This document shows, in pieces, positions 40,976 through 51,105 of a DNA stretch of 64,000 nucleotides (position 1 is the first letter of the stretch; each line of letters opens with the position of its first letter). Made by a program: the position numbers and the translations under genes. This DNA comes from an uncultured Microbacterium sp. (GTDB taxonomy: Bacteria > Actinomycetota > Actinomycetes > Actinomycetales > Microbacteriaceae): positions 35,748-99,747 of the forward strand of contig NZ_CAMFHZ010000012.1 in the NCBI RefSeq assembly GCF_945952435.1. Direction: 5' to 3'. The notes under the pieces were generated by a model that worked only from the letters and a program-made list of their open reading frames with translations, had not been told where the DNA came from and did not search any database.

Positions 40976-42061
40976 TCAGAGGCCGAACGCGGCCCGCACG
41001 CCCGCGTTGACCACGACCCCGTCGCGCACGTTCAGGCCCGCTGCCAGCGCCGGGTCGGCGGCGGCCGCCGCGTCCCAGCCCTCGGCGGCGATCCTCAGGA
41101 CGTAGGGGAGCGTCGCGTTGCTGAGCGCCTGCGTGGAGGTGTGCGGCACCGCGCCCGGCATGTTCGCCACGCAGTAGTACAGGGACTGGTGCACCGGGAA
41201 CGTGGGCTGATCGTGCGTCGTGGGGTGGGAGCCCTCGAAGCAGCCGCCCTGGTCGATCGCGATGTCGACGAGCACGGATCCGGGCTTCATCGTCGCGACC
41301 ATGTCGTCGGTCACGAGCTTGGGCGCCGCGGCACCGGGGATCAGCACGGAGCCGATGACGAGATCCGCGTCGCGCAGCTGCTCCGCGATCTCGTAGCGGG
41401 TCGAGACGCGGGTCTGGATCGCGCCGTCGAAGCGCACCTCGAGAGCGCGCAGTCGCGGCAGGGAGATGTCGATCACCGTCACGTCGGCGCCCAGGCCGAG
41501 CGCGTTGGCCGCCGCGTGCTCGCCGGCGACGCCCCCGCCGATCACGACGACCTTGGCCTTGCGCGTGGCCGGGACGCCGCCGAGCATCACGCCGCGTCCG
41601 CCCGCGGCGCTCAGCAGCGTGGCGGCGCCGACGACGATCGAGAGCCGTCCGGCGACTTCGCTCATCGGGGCGAGGAGCGGGAGCGACCGATCCGGAAGCT
41701 GCACAGTCTCATAGGCGACGGCCGTCGTGCCGGCGGCGACGAGCGCGTCGGTGAGCGGCCGGTCGGCCGCCAGGTGCAGGTAGGTGAAGAGGGTCAGATC
41801 GGGACGGAGGTACCCGTACTCCGACGCGATCGGCTCCTTCACCTTGACGAGCAGCTCGGCGCGCGCCCAGGTCTCCTCCGCGCCGTCGACGATCTCCGCA
41901 CCCACGGCGCGGTAGTCCTCGTCGGCGAATCCGGCCCCGAGGCCGGCACCGCTCTGGATGAGCACCTCGTGGCCGCGCTGGACCAGCGCATCGGCGCCGG
42001 CGGGCGTCAGCGCGACGCGGTTCTCGTTGTTCTTGACTTCTGCGGGCACTGCGACGCGCAT
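40976..42061 (-). CDS. ald: Alanine dehydrogenase
   Basis: MRVAVPAEVKNNENRVALTPAGADALVQRGHEVLIQSGAGLGAGF. Confidence 0.97.
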   Translation of the reverse strand: MRVAVPAEVKNNENRVALTPAGADALVQRGHEVLIQSGAGLGAGFADEDYRAVGAEIVDGAEETWARAELLVKVKEPIASEYGYLRPDLTLFTYLHLAADRPLTDALVAAGTTAVAYETVQLPDRSLPLLAPMSEVAGRLSIVVGAATLLSAAGGRGVMLGGVPATRKAKVVVIGGGVAGEHAAANALGLGADVTVIDISLPRLRALEVRFDGAIQTRVSTRYEIAEQLRDADLVIGSVLIPGAAAPKLVTDDMVATMKPGSVLVDIAIDQGGCFEGSHPTTHDQPTFPVHQSLYYCVANMPGAVPHTSTQALSNATLPYVLRIAAEGWDAAAAADPALAAGLNVRDGVVVNAGVRAAFGL

Positions 42062-42209
42062 TCACGACTCCTTCATCGATGTGCGCTCAGATTCGCAGAT
42101 TCCCTCCTTGCGCGCCGAGAGCAGCGCAGATCCTTTCCCCTGCTTCGCTCGTGGAGGAGAATGTTCATCGACGGACCGCGCAAAGGGCCCGGAGGCGAAG
42201 GAGATTCGG

Positions 42210-42680
42210 ATGCCGGAACAGATCGATCGGCTGGACCGCAGGCTCATCGAGGAGCTCTCGGCCGACGGGCGCGCGACGAACGCGGCTCTCGCGGAGTCCC
42301 TGGGGGTGGCTCCCTCCACGACGCATGCACGACTGCGCGGGCTGGTCGACGACGGCGTCATCACCGGCTTCCACGCGGCCGTAGATCAGGCCCGTCTAGG
42401 CCGTGGCCTCCAGGCGATCATCGGCGTCACCCTGCGCGGAGGGCAGCGCGAGGGGAGCATCCGCGAGTTCGCGCGGGAGATCGGCAACCACCCCGACGTG
42501 ATCCAGATCTTCTTCGTCGGGGGCACGGACGACTTCCTCGTCCACCTCGCGGTGAGCGGATCCTCCGCCGTCCGCGCCTTCGTGCTCGATCAGCTCTCGA
42601 CGAGGCAGAGCGTCGCGTCCACCCGCACGAGCATCATCTTCGAGTACCACCGCAACGCCGTCGCCGCCGAGTTCGACTGA
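42210..42680 (+). CDS. Lrp/AsnC family regulator, divergent from ald
   Basis: IDRLDRRLIEELSADGRATNAALAESLGVAPSTTHARLRGLVDDGVITGF. Confidence 0.93.
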   Translation: MPEQIDRLDRRLIEELSADGRATNAALAESLGVAPSTTHARLRGLVDDGVITGFHAAVDQARLGRGLQAIIGVTLRGGQREGSIREFAREIGNHPDVIQIFFVGGTDDFLVHLAVSGSSAVRAFVLDQLSTRQSVASTRTSIIFEYHRNAVAAEFD

Positions 42681-42724
42681 GCCGCGACGATGCCGCGGTC
42701 GTGCCGTGCCCGACGTATGCCCGA

Positions 42725-43216
42725 TCAGCGCAGCACCTCGACCAGCGCGATCCAGGAGATGAGCAGGGACGCCGCGATCGCGCCGATCGCCCCGGCGGCG
42801 AACCAGCCGAGGGCGCTCGGCTGTCCGGCCAGGAGCAGGATCCCGCCGACGAGGTACGCGAGCGGCGCGACGAACCCGATCGCCGCCTTCACCGGCCTCA
42901 GCCTGTTCTCGGGGCTGGGGTTCGCGTAGATGGCGCGCGTCGCGACGCCGCCGACCGCGCCGCCGATCGCACCCGCGACGATCATGATCGCGCCGTACGC
43001 GGCGGGCGCGAGATGCGGGACCAGGCCCAGCGCCGATCCGGTCAGGGCCAGCGCGAGGCCGACGATCCCGGAGGCGAGACGTGCGGTGAGGAAGCGGGCC
43101 TGGATGATGACCTCGATGTTGACGCTCGCCGCGACGATCACGAGGCCCGCGAGCGCGGAGGTCGCGCCGACCATCGCGACGTCGAAGTCGTTCCAGCCGT
43201 CCAGATAGTCGCTCAC
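42725..43216 (-). CDS. Hypothetical multi-TM membrane protein
   Basis: Four hydrophobic segments. Confidence 0.7.
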   Translation of the reverse strand: MSDYLDGWNDFDVAMVGATSALAGLVIVAASVNIEVIIQARFLTARLASGIVGLALALTGSALGLVPHLAPAAYGAIMIVAGAIGGAVGGVATRAIYANPSPENRLRPVKAAIGFVAPLAYLVGGILLLAGQPSALGWFAAGAIGAIAASLLISWIALVEVLR

Positions 43217-43291
43217 CGCTGCCGCCTGTCCCTCGAGGGCCGATCAGCGCCAGCGTAGACCGGCGGGGAGGGCAGCGGCCACCGCCCGCGA

Positions 43292-43330
43292 GCGTGAGGA
43301 TTCCGTCCGGAACGGGCGTGAGGATTCCGT
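43292..43330. repeat. 15-bp perfect direct repeat GCGTGAGGATTCCGT, 24-bp spacing, upstream of kup
   Basis: Copies at 43292-43306 and 43316-43330. Confidence 0.7.
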
Positions 43331-43374
43331 GAGGGCGCCGCGATCGTGCGGGATCCGCGCCCTAGTCTTCGACT

Positions 43375-45288
43375 GTGACCACTCGCGCCGCCGCCCCGCA
43401 TCCGCTCCGGCTCGCCCTCATCGTCGGAGCGCTCGGCGTCGTGTTCGGCGACATCGGCACCAGCCCGATCTACACCCTGCAGACGGTCTTCGACCCGCAC
43501 GATCCGCATCCGGTGCCGCTCACCACCGAGAACCTGTACGGCGTGGTCTCGCTCATCGTGTGGTCGGTCATCCTCATCGTGACGGTGACCTACGTGCTGC
43601 TCGCCATGCGGATGGACAACGACGGCGAGGGCGGCATCATGGCGCTGCTCACGCTCGTCCGGCGCTGGGCACCGGCGGGACGCACGCGCACGGTCGCGGT
43701 GCTCTCGGGCCTCGCCGTGCTGGGCGCCGCGCTGTTCCTCGGCGACAGCATGATCACGCCGGCCGTCTCGGTGCTCTCGGCGGTCGAGGGGCTCAAGACG
43801 GTCGATCCGGAGCTCGCGGACTGGATCGTGCCGATCACTGCGACGATCCTGCTCGCCCTCTTCCTCATCCAGAAGCTCGGCAGCGGCGTCGTGGGGCGGC
43901 TGTTCGGACCCGTCATGGCGGTCTGGTTCGTCGTCGTCGGCGTGCTCGGGATCGGCGGGATCGCCCATCAGCCGCAGATCCTGCTGGCGCTGTCCCCGAC
44001 CTACGCGCTGGGGTTCATGGTCGGCCACTTCGACATCGCCTTCTTCGCGCTCGCCGCGGTCGTGCTGTCGGTGACCGGCGCGGAGGCGCTCTACGCGGAT
44101 ATGGGGCATTTCGGACGCAAGCCGATCTCCCTCGCCTGGCTGTTCGTCGTCTTCCCGGCGTGCGCGCTCACCTACCTCGGGCAGGGCGCTCTGCTCCTCG
44201 AGGACCACGCCAACATGTCCGCCCCGTTCTTCCTGCTCGCCCCCGAGTGGGGGCGGATCGCGCTCGTGGTCCTGGCGACCGCGGCGACGGTCATCGCCTC
44301 ACAAGCCGTGATCTCCGGTGCGTTCTCGGTCGCCGCCCAGGCCTCGGGGCTCGGCTACCTCCCGCGGCTCCGCGTCACCCACACGTCGGCCGAATCGCAC
44401 GGGCAGATCTACGTCCCGTGGATCAACTGGTTGCTCATGGTCTCGGTGATCACCCTCGTGTTCGCGTTCCGCAGCTCGGCCTCGCTCGCGTTCGCGTACG
44501 GGATGGCGGTGACCGGCACCATCACGATCACGACGATCCTGTTCTTCTACCTCGCACGGCGACGCTGGGGCACGCCGATCTGGATCCTCGCGATCGGCGC
44601 CGCGGTGCTGCTCACGGTCGATCTGCTCTTCTTCGTCGTGAACCTGACCAAGTTCGTGCACGGCGCGTGGCTGCCGCTCGCGATCGGGCTCCTGGCGTTC
44701 ACCGTGATGACGACCTGGCAGCGCGGACGGCAGCTCATCACCGCCCGTCGCACCGAGGCGGAGGGGTCGCTCACCGACTTCGTGGCGAACCTGCGCACCC
44801 ACCCGAAGCTGGTCGACCGCGTGCCGGGCACCGCGATCTTCCTCAACCCGCGCGGGCGTACGACGCCGCTCGCGCTGCGTGCGAACGTCGAGCACAACCA
44901 CGTCCGGCACGCGCGCGTGATCATCCTGTCCGTCGACGTGCAGAACGTCCCACGGGTCTCCGCGGCGCAGCGGTGCGTGGTCGACGATCTCGGCGATCCC
45001 ACGGACGGGATCATCGCCGTCGAGGCGCGGTTCGGCTACGCGGAGAAGCCGGACCTGCCCCGCGCGCTCCGCTCGATCCCGCCGGAGAAGACGCAGGGCT
45101 GGATCGATCTGGACCGCGCCACGTACTTCCTCTCGAAGATCGAGCTGCGGGAGGGCCGGGCCGGTGGCATGGCCCGCTGGCGGAAGCGGCTCTTCCTCGC
45201 CGCGTCGCACATCACCTCGGACGCGAGCGACCACTTCGGCCTGCCGCGCGACCGCGTGATCGTCATGGGCTCGCAGATCGAGCTCTGA
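43375..45288 (+). CDS. kup: KUP family potassium uptake protein
   Basis: LIVGALGVVFGDIGTSPIYTLQTVF; GDSMITPAVSVLSAVEGL; GALLLE. Confidence 0.97.
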   Translation: MTTRAAAPHPLRLALIVGALGVVFGDIGTSPIYTLQTVFDPHDPHPVPLTTENLYGVVSLIVWSVILIVTVTYVLLAMRMDNDGEGGIMALLTLVRRWAPAGRTRTVAVLSGLAVLGAALFLGDSMITPAVSVLSAVEGLKTVDPELADWIVPITATILLALFLIQKLGSGVVGRLFGPVMAVWFVVVGVLGIGGIAHQPQILLALSPTYALGFMVGHFDIAFFALAAVVLSVTGAEALYADMGHFGRKPISLAWLFVVFPACALTYLGQGALLLEDHANMSAPFFLLAPEWGRIALVVLATAATVIASQAVISGAFSVAAQASGLGYLPRLRVTHTSAESHGQIYVPWINWLLMVSVITLVFAFRSSASLAFAYGMAVTGTITITTILFFYLARRRWGTPIWILAIGAAVLLTVDLLFFVVNLTKFVHGAWLPLAIGLLAFTVMTTWQRGRQLITARRTEAEGSLTDFVANLRTHPKLVDRVPGTAIFLNPRGRTTPLALRANVEHNHVRHARVIILSVDVQNVPRVSAAQRCVVDDLGDPTDGIIAVEARFGYAEKPDLPRALRSIPPEKTQGWIDLDRATYFLSKIELREGRAGGMARWRKRLFLAASHITSDASDHFGLPRDRVIVMGSQIEL

Positions 45289-45299
45289 GGCGTGCGGGC

Positions 45300-45701
45300 T
45301 CAGACGACGGCGAGCGCGTCGATCTCGACGAGCATCTCCTCCCGGGGAAGGCCCGTGAAGACCGTCGTACGCGCCGGGAGCACGCCGCTCGGCGTGTGCG
45401 CGGTCACGAAGGCGCCGTAGGCCTCGTTCATGATCGGGAAGTCCTCGCGCTTCGTGAGGTACACGCGCAGCATGACCACGTCGTCGAAGGACGCGCCGGA
45501 CGCCTCGACGATCGCCCGCACGTTCTCGAGCGTGCGGGTCGTCTGCGCGGCGACGTCGCCCCGGTGCAGGTACTCGCTGGTCGCCGGGTCGACAGGGCCC
45601 TGGCCGGAGACCTGCACGATCGGACCCTTGCGCACGCCCTGCGAGAACACGTGCGCGGGCGGCGGGGCGTCGGTGGTGGAGATGCGGGTCTTGTCGGTCA
45701 T
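45300..45701 (-). CDS. RidA family (enamine/imine deaminase) protein
   Basis: VFSQGVRKGPIVQVSGQGPVDPATSEYLHRGDVAAQTTRTLENVRAIVEASG. Confidence 0.93.
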   Translation of the reverse strand: MTDKTRISTTDAPPPAHVFSQGVRKGPIVQVSGQGPVDPATSEYLHRGDVAAQTTRTLENVRAIVEASGASFDDVVMLRVYLTKREDFPIMNEAYGAFVTAHTPSGVLPARTTVFTGLPREEMLVEIDALAVV

Positions 45702-46471
45702 GGTCGATCCTCTCGGTCGGCGGCCGGACGCTCTGCCCAGCCCAGGTCTGCGGACGCCCCGCCCGTCGCCGTCATGAGCTGCGGCAGGAGGGCCAGCACC
45801 TCGTGCGCGGGCAGCGACAGGGTCGGCACCGAGACCGACGCGGCGGCGACGACCGTGCCGGCGCCGTCCCGGATGGGCGCCGCGATGCAGTTGATGAACG
45901 TCTCGTGCTCGGCGCTGTCCCGGGCGAAGCCGTCGGCGCGGACCCTGTCCAGCTCGGCCAGGAACTCGGCGGGCGTGCGGATCGTGCGATCCGTGAACGG
46001 CTCGTAGTCGATGCCCTCGGCGATCTCTCGGCGGGCTGCGAGGGGGAGGTCGGCGAGCAGCACCTTCGCGACGGCCGTGCAGTGCAGCGGCGCACGCAGC
46101 CCCACGCGGGAGTACATCCGGATCCCGCTGCGCGCCTCGAGCTTGTCGATGTAGACGACGTCGCCCGATTCGTAGGCCGCGAGATGCACGGTCTGCCCCG
46201 TCTGCTCGTTGAGGCGCTCCAGGTGCGGGCGGGCGACCTCCCTCACGTCGCGCTGGGCGAGGGCGGCGCCGGCGAGCTCGAACAGGCGGCTGCCGAGCCG
46301 ATAGCGGTGCTGCGCGTCGTGGGTGACGAAGCGCTGGGCCTCGAGCGTCTGCAGCAGGCGCAGAACGGTCGACTTGTGCACGCCGAGGCGCTCCGCGCAC
46401 TGGTCGAGGGTCTGCGCATCTCCCTGCAGGGCGGCGAGCAGGTCGAGGGCGCGGGTCACGGTCTGGTTCAT
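45698..46471 (-). CDS. IclR family transcriptional regulator
   Basis: VTRALDLLAALQGDAQTLDQCAERLGVHKSTVLRLLQTLEAQRFV. Confidence 0.95.
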   Translation of the reverse strand: MNQTVTRALDLLAALQGDAQTLDQCAERLGVHKSTVLRLLQTLEAQRFVTHDAQHRYRLGSRLFELAGAALAQRDVREVARPHLERLNEQTGQTVHLAAYESGDVVYIDKLEARSGIRMYSRVGLRAPLHCTAVAKVLLADLPLAARREIAEGIDYEPFTDRTIRTPAEFLAELDRVRADGFARDSAEHETFINCIAAPIRDGAGTVVAAASVSVPTLSLPAHEVLALLPQLMTATGGASADLGWAERPAADREDRP

Positions 46472-47439
46472 CGGTCTGCTCCCGCGGCGACGTGGTCGGT
46501 CGTGGAGGCCAGGGCGCGCGCGGCGGCGCGGTGTCCGCCCTCCACGGCCTCGTCGAGCGGCAGCCCGTCGAGGATCCCCGCGAGCAGCCCCGAGGCGAAG
46601 GCGTCGCCGGCGCCGATCGCCTCGACGACGTCCACGCGCGCGGGGGTCGGCACGACGACGCGATCCTCGCCGTCGAAGGCCACGACCGCTCCGCCGTTGT
46701 CCTTCACGATCAGACGGCGCGGCTCGGGGAAGGCGCGACGCAGTTCCTCCGCGGTGCGGATCCCGAACACCTCCTCCGCCTCGTCCAGACCCGTCAACGC
46801 GATGTCGGCGCTGCGCAGGAAGCCGCTCAGCAGGGTTCGCCCGTGCTCTTCGCGGTCGGACCACAGCGCGGGGCGCCAGTTCAGGTCGAACGAGATCGGC
46901 ACCCGCCCGCGCATCGCCGAGACGAGCGCGCGCTGTGCGGCGGCCGCGTCGTCGGAGAGCGCAGGAGTGATGCCCGTCGTGTGCACGAGCGACGCCTCCG
47001 CGAGCGCCGCGGCCACGGCCGGCTCGTCGAGGACGGCGGGACGCAGGTGGGCGCCCGCGGATCCGGTCCGGTAGTAGTGCATGCGGCTGCGCCCTGCGCC
47101 GAGGTCGGTGGGTGCGGATCCGTCCCCACCGACCTCCTTCACGTAGACGCCGGTGCGGTGCGCCGGGTCGACGGCGATCGCGCGCGTGTCGACGCCGAGA
47201 CGGTCGAGCTCCTCCCGGATGAACCGACCGAACCCGTCGTCGCCCACGCGGGTGATCGCGGTGACGGGGACGCCGAGCGCCGCGAGGCCGACGGCGACGT
47301 TGGTCTCCGCGCCACCGAGCGAGCGGGTGAAGCCGGGGGAGCGCTCGAGGGCGCCCGGCCGGTCCTGGACGAGCACGACGAGGGCCTCGCCGAACGTCAC
47401 GGCGGTCGGGGTCGATCGCGCGGTTGCAGACGGGGCCAT
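46468..47439 (-). CDS. PfkB family sugar kinase, likely 2-keto-3-deoxygluconate kinase
   Basis: VTFGEALVVLVQD...SLGGAETNVAVGLAALG...MHYYRTGSAG...EAIGAGDAFASGLLAG. Confidence 0.85.
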   Translation of the reverse strand: MAPSATARSTPTAVTFGEALVVLVQDRPGALERSPGFTRSLGGAETNVAVGLAALGVPVTAITRVGDDGFGRFIREELDRLGVDTRAIAVDPAHRTGVYVKEVGGDGSAPTDLGAGRSRMHYYRTGSAGAHLRPAVLDEPAVAAALAEASLVHTTGITPALSDDAAAAQRALVSAMRGRVPISFDLNWRPALWSDREEHGRTLLSGFLRSADIALTGLDEAEEVFGIRTAEELRRAFPEPRRLIVKDNGGAVVAFDGEDRVVVPTPARVDVVEAIGAGDAFASGLLAGILDGLPLDEAVEGGHRAAARALASTTDHVAAGADR

Positions 47440-47471
47440 GCTCTGAAGCGTAGATCAGGGCTGCAACCCGA

Positions 47472-47499
47472 TGCAACCGAGATTGCAACCAGCGCAACA
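47472..47499. promoter_or_regulatory. Composite TGCAA-type operator in divergent promoter
   Basis: TGCAACCGAGATTGCAACCAGCGCAACA; near-identical composite at 52811-52837 (other strand). Confidence 0.65.
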
Positions 47500-47516
47500 C
47501 GTGTCAAGATGGATGC

Positions 47517-48818
47517 GTGGATGCTTCATCGAGTGCTGCCCCGTCGTCGTCCCGCCGCGAGCTCTCCGCACGCGACAAGTCGTTCCCTCCGGCCGCCTAC
47601 GGGCGGACGCTCGAGGACTTCCTCGACGGCGAGCCGGTGCGCTCGGACTTCGCGACGCCCCTGCTCACGCTCGACGCCTCGGCCCTGGCCCACAACGTCG
47701 AGGCCATGACCGCCTGGGCGGAGGAGGCCGGCGTGCTCCTCGCGCCGCACGGAAAGACGACCATGTCCCCGGTGCTGTGGAACGAGCTGATCGACGCCGG
47801 CGTCTGGGGGCTCACCTTCGCGACCGCCTGGCAGGCGCAGGCCGCGCGGGCGAACGGCGTGCGCCGGATCCTCATCGCCAACGAAATGGTCGACCCGGTC
47901 GCGCTGCAGGGCATCGCCGCCTCCCTCGCCGCGGATCCCGAGGCCGAGATCCTGTGCTGGGCGGACGACGTCGCCACCGTGCAGGCGATGTCGGCCGCGC
48001 TCGGCGAGCCGGATCGGCCGCTTCCCGTGCTCGTCGAGCTCGGCGGAACGGGCGGCCGGACGGGCGCCAGGGACCGCGCGACCGCCCGGGCCGTCGCCGA
48101 GGCGATCGCCGCCGCGCCGGCGCTCGTGCTCGCGGGCGTCGGAGGGTACGAGGGGGCGCTCGCGCACGACCGCGAGCCCGCCTCGGTCGCCCGCGTCGAC
48201 GGCTACCTCGCCGACCTCTCCGCCCTGCACCGGGAAATCGCGGACGCCGGTCTCTATCCGGAGGGGAGGACTCCGGTCGTCACGGCCGGGGGAAGCGCCT
48301 ACTTCGACCGCGTCGGCGTCGTGCTGCCGCCGCGGTGCGCCGATGCCGACGTCGTGGTGCGATCCGGGGCCTTCCAGATCCACGACGACGGGTTCTACGC
48401 GGGGATCTCGCCCATGGGCCGCGTGGTCGGATCCGCGCCCTTCCGCTCCGCCATGCACCTCTGGGCCCGCGTGCTGTCGCGCCCGGAGCCCGGGCTCGCG
48501 CTGCTCGACGCGGGCCGGCGCGACGCGTCGTTCGACGAGGGGCTGCCCGTCGCGCAGCGCATCGCCGGACGCTCCGAGAACGCCGCCGCCCTGCGTGGAA
48601 GCACGGTGACCGCCCTCAATGACCAGCACCTCTTCCTCCGCCTCGGCGACGACGTCGTGGCCTCCGGGGACGCGGAGCGCCTGCGGGTGGGCGATGTCGT
48701 GCGCCTCGGTCTGTCCCACCCCTGCACCGCCCTGGACAAGTGGCGCCTGATCCCGGTCGTCGCGGACGCGGACGCCGCCGATCCCCGCGTCGTGGACGCG
48801 GTCGAGACCTGGTTCTGA
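47517..48818 (+). CDS. D-threonine aldolase / D-amino-acid (or D-glucosaminate) dehydratase family PLP enzyme
   Basis: Fold-type III: TPLLTLDASALAHNVEAMTAWAEEAGVLLAPHGKTTMSP; C-terminal LGLSHPCTALDKWRLIPVV metal motif. Confidence 0.82.
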   Translation: MDASSSAAPSSSRRELSARDKSFPPAAYGRTLEDFLDGEPVRSDFATPLLTLDASALAHNVEAMTAWAEEAGVLLAPHGKTTMSPVLWNELIDAGVWGLTFATAWQAQAARANGVRRILIANEMVDPVALQGIAASLAADPEAEILCWADDVATVQAMSAALGEPDRPLPVLVELGGTGGRTGARDRATARAVAEAIAAAPALVLAGVGGYEGALAHDREPASVARVDGYLADLSALHREIADAGLYPEGRTPVVTAGGSAYFDRVGVVLPPRCADADVVVRSGAFQIHDDGFYAGISPMGRVVGSAPFRSAMHLWARVLSRPEPGLALLDAGRRDASFDEGLPVAQRIAGRSENAAALRGSTVTALNDQHLFLRLGDDVVASGDAERLRVGDVVRLGLSHPCTALDKWRLIPVVADADAADPRVVDAVETWF

Positions 48819-48820
48819 GC

Positions 48821-50461
48821 ATGCCGGACACGCTCTTCCGCTCTGCCACGGTCGTCGACGGCACCGGCGACCCGCGACGCACCGCGGACGTCCTCGTGCG
48901 CGGGGACCGGATCGAGCGGATCGCGCCCGCGGGGTCGCTCGCCGTCGCGGCCGCGGACGTCGCGCAGGAGGTTCCGGCGGAGGGCCTCGTCCTCGCGCCG
49001 GGCTTCATCGACATGCACGCCCACTCCGATCTCGCCGTGCTCGCCGATCCCGTGCATCTGGCGAAGGTGGCGCAGGGCGTCACGACCGAGGTCATCGGCC
49101 AGGACGGGATCGGCTATGCACCGGTCGACGACGCCGTGCTCGGCGGGATCCGCCGGCAGATCGCGGGATGGAACGGCCATGCCGACCTCGACGTCGACTG
49201 GCGAGACATGGCCGGCTACCTCGATCGGCTCGGCCGGGGCACCGCCACGAACACGGCCGTGCTCGTGCCCCAGGGCAACCTGCGCCTGCTCACGGTCGGG
49301 TCGGGGAACCGTCCCGCGACCGCGGCGGAGATCGACCGGATGCGCGGGATCCTCGACGACTCCCTCGCCGCCGGTGCGGTCGGCCTGTCCAGCGGGCTCA
49401 CCTACGTGCCAGGGATGTACGCTGACACGGCCGAGCTCACGGCCCTCTGCGAGGTCGTGGCCGCGCACGGCGGGTTCTACGCCCCGCACACGCGCTCGTA
49501 CGGACGCGGAGCGCTCGACGCCTACGCGGAGGTCATCGGCATCGCCCGGGAGACCGGCTGCGGACTGCACCTCGCCCACGCGACCCTGAACTTCGCGCCG
49601 AACGCGGGCGCCGCTCCACGGTTCCTCGACATGATCGACGCCGCGCTCGCCGAGGGCGTCGACCTCACGATGGACACCTATCCGTATCTGCCCGGGGCGA
49701 CGACGCTGGTCGCGCTGCTGCCGAGCTGGATCGCGGCCGGCGGGCTCGACGCGCTGCGGGAACGACTGCTCTCCGGCGAGGAACGGGACGCGCTCGTGCA
49801 GGCCCTCGACGTCGACGGTTGCGACGGGTTCCATGGCGAGCCGGCCGACTGGACCACGATCCAGGTCTCCGGGGTGGGCGATCCCGCGCTGTCCGCCCTC
49901 GTCGGTCGCACGATCGCGGAGATCGCCGCTGGGACGGGCGAGGCGCCGGTCGATGCGATGATCCGCATCCTCCTCGCGGACGATTTCGCGACGGGGGTGC
50001 TCATGCACATCGGCCACGAGGAGAACGTCCAGGCGATCATGCGCCACCCGGTGCACACGGGCGGCAGCGACGGGATCCTCGTCGGGGACCGCCCGCATCC
50101 CCGATCCTGGGGCACGTTCCCCCGCTACCTCGCCCGCTACGTGCGGGAGCAGGGGGTGCTCACGCTCGAAGAGGCGGTCCGGCACCTCAGCGCGACCCCG
50201 GCCCGCCGGCTGCGGCTCGCGGATCGGGGCCTGATCCGCGAGGGGTACGCCGCCGACCTCGTGCTCTTCGATCCGGATCGGATCCAGGACCGCGCGACCT
50301 TCGCGCAGCCGCGGCAGGCCGCCGAGGGCATCGCGGGCGTGTGGGTGGCCGGTGCGCGTGCCCTGCGCGACGGCGTGCGCACCGACAGCCTGACCGGGAC
50401 CTGCCTGCGCGCGGGCGGAACGACGGCGGCAGCGACCGCCGCGCGAGAGGAGCACGCATGA
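48821..50461 (+). CDS. N-acyl-D-amino-acid deacylase family amidohydrolase
   Basis: LAPGFIDMHAHSDLAVL; HTGGSDGILVGDRPHPRSWGTFPRYLARYVRE. Confidence 0.88.
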   Translation: MPDTLFRSATVVDGTGDPRRTADVLVRGDRIERIAPAGSLAVAAADVAQEVPAEGLVLAPGFIDMHAHSDLAVLADPVHLAKVAQGVTTEVIGQDGIGYAPVDDAVLGGIRRQIAGWNGHADLDVDWRDMAGYLDRLGRGTATNTAVLVPQGNLRLLTVGSGNRPATAAEIDRMRGILDDSLAAGAVGLSSGLTYVPGMYADTAELTALCEVVAAHGGFYAPHTRSYGRGALDAYAEVIGIARETGCGLHLAHATLNFAPNAGAAPRFLDMIDAALAEGVDLTMDTYPYLPGATTLVALLPSWIAAGGLDALRERLLSGEERDALVQALDVDGCDGFHGEPADWTTIQVSGVGDPALSALVGRTIAEIAAGTGEAPVDAMIRILLADDFATGVLMHIGHEENVQAIMRHPVHTGGSDGILVGDRPHPRSWGTFPRYLARYVREQGVLTLEEAVRHLSATPARRLRLADRGLIREGYAADLVLFDPDRIQDRATFAQPRQAAEGIAGVWVAGARALRDGVRTDSLTGTCLRAGGTTAAATAAREEHA

Positions 50462-51084
50462 CCGCCGGAGTGATGGACCTGCTGCGCGAGGACGGGGCTC
50501 TCGCCCTTCCGCGCCTGGCCTCGATCCCGGATCCGCTCCCGCTCCTGCACGCGCTCGCCGCGGGCGGGATCCGCGTCGTGGAGTTCGCGTTCACGACGCC
50601 GCGGGTGACCGCGCTCATCGAGGCGGGATCCGAGGTGGCAGGCGTCCGCGTCGGCGCGGGCACGGTGACCACGGCGGCGCAGGCCAGGGACGCGATCGCG
50701 GCGGGGGCCTCGTTCCTCGTCACGCCGGGCGTGGTGGACGAGGTGGCGGCCATCGCCGGCGCGCACGACGTGCCCGTCGTGATGGGTGCGCTGACGCCGA
50801 CGGAGGCGCTCGCCGCCGTGCGGCTGGGCGCGGCGGCCGTGAAGATCTTCCCCGCGGAGACCGTGGGGGCCGCGTACTTCCGGCACCTGTCCGGGCCGTT
50901 CCCGGACATGCCCCTGGTGGCATCGGGCGGACTGCACGACGGCAACGCGGCCGAGTACCGCCGCGCGGGAGCCCTCGCGGTGACCGCAGGATCGAGCGTC
51001 GTCTCCGCCGCCGACGTCGCCGCGAACGACTGGGAGCGGGTGTCCGCCCGGGCCAGAGCCTTCGTCGTCGCCGCTCGCGGCTGA
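50458..51084 (+). CDS. eda: Bifunctional KDPG/KHG aldolase
   Basis: GGIRVVEFAFTTPRV; VGAGTVTTAAQARDAIAAGASFLVTPGV; VPVVMGALTPTEALAAVRLGAAAVKIFPAE. Confidence 0.93.
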   Translation: MTAGVMDLLREDGALALPRLASIPDPLPLLHALAAGGIRVVEFAFTTPRVTALIEAGSEVAGVRVGAGTVTTAAQARDAIAAGASFLVTPGVVDEVAAIAGAHDVPVVMGALTPTEALAAVRLGAAAVKIFPAETVGAAYFRHLSGPFPDMPLVASGGLHDGNAAEYRRAGALAVTAGSSVVSAADVAANDWERVSARARAFVVAARG

Positions 51085-51105
51085 GACGGACGGTCCGACG
51101 CCGGA

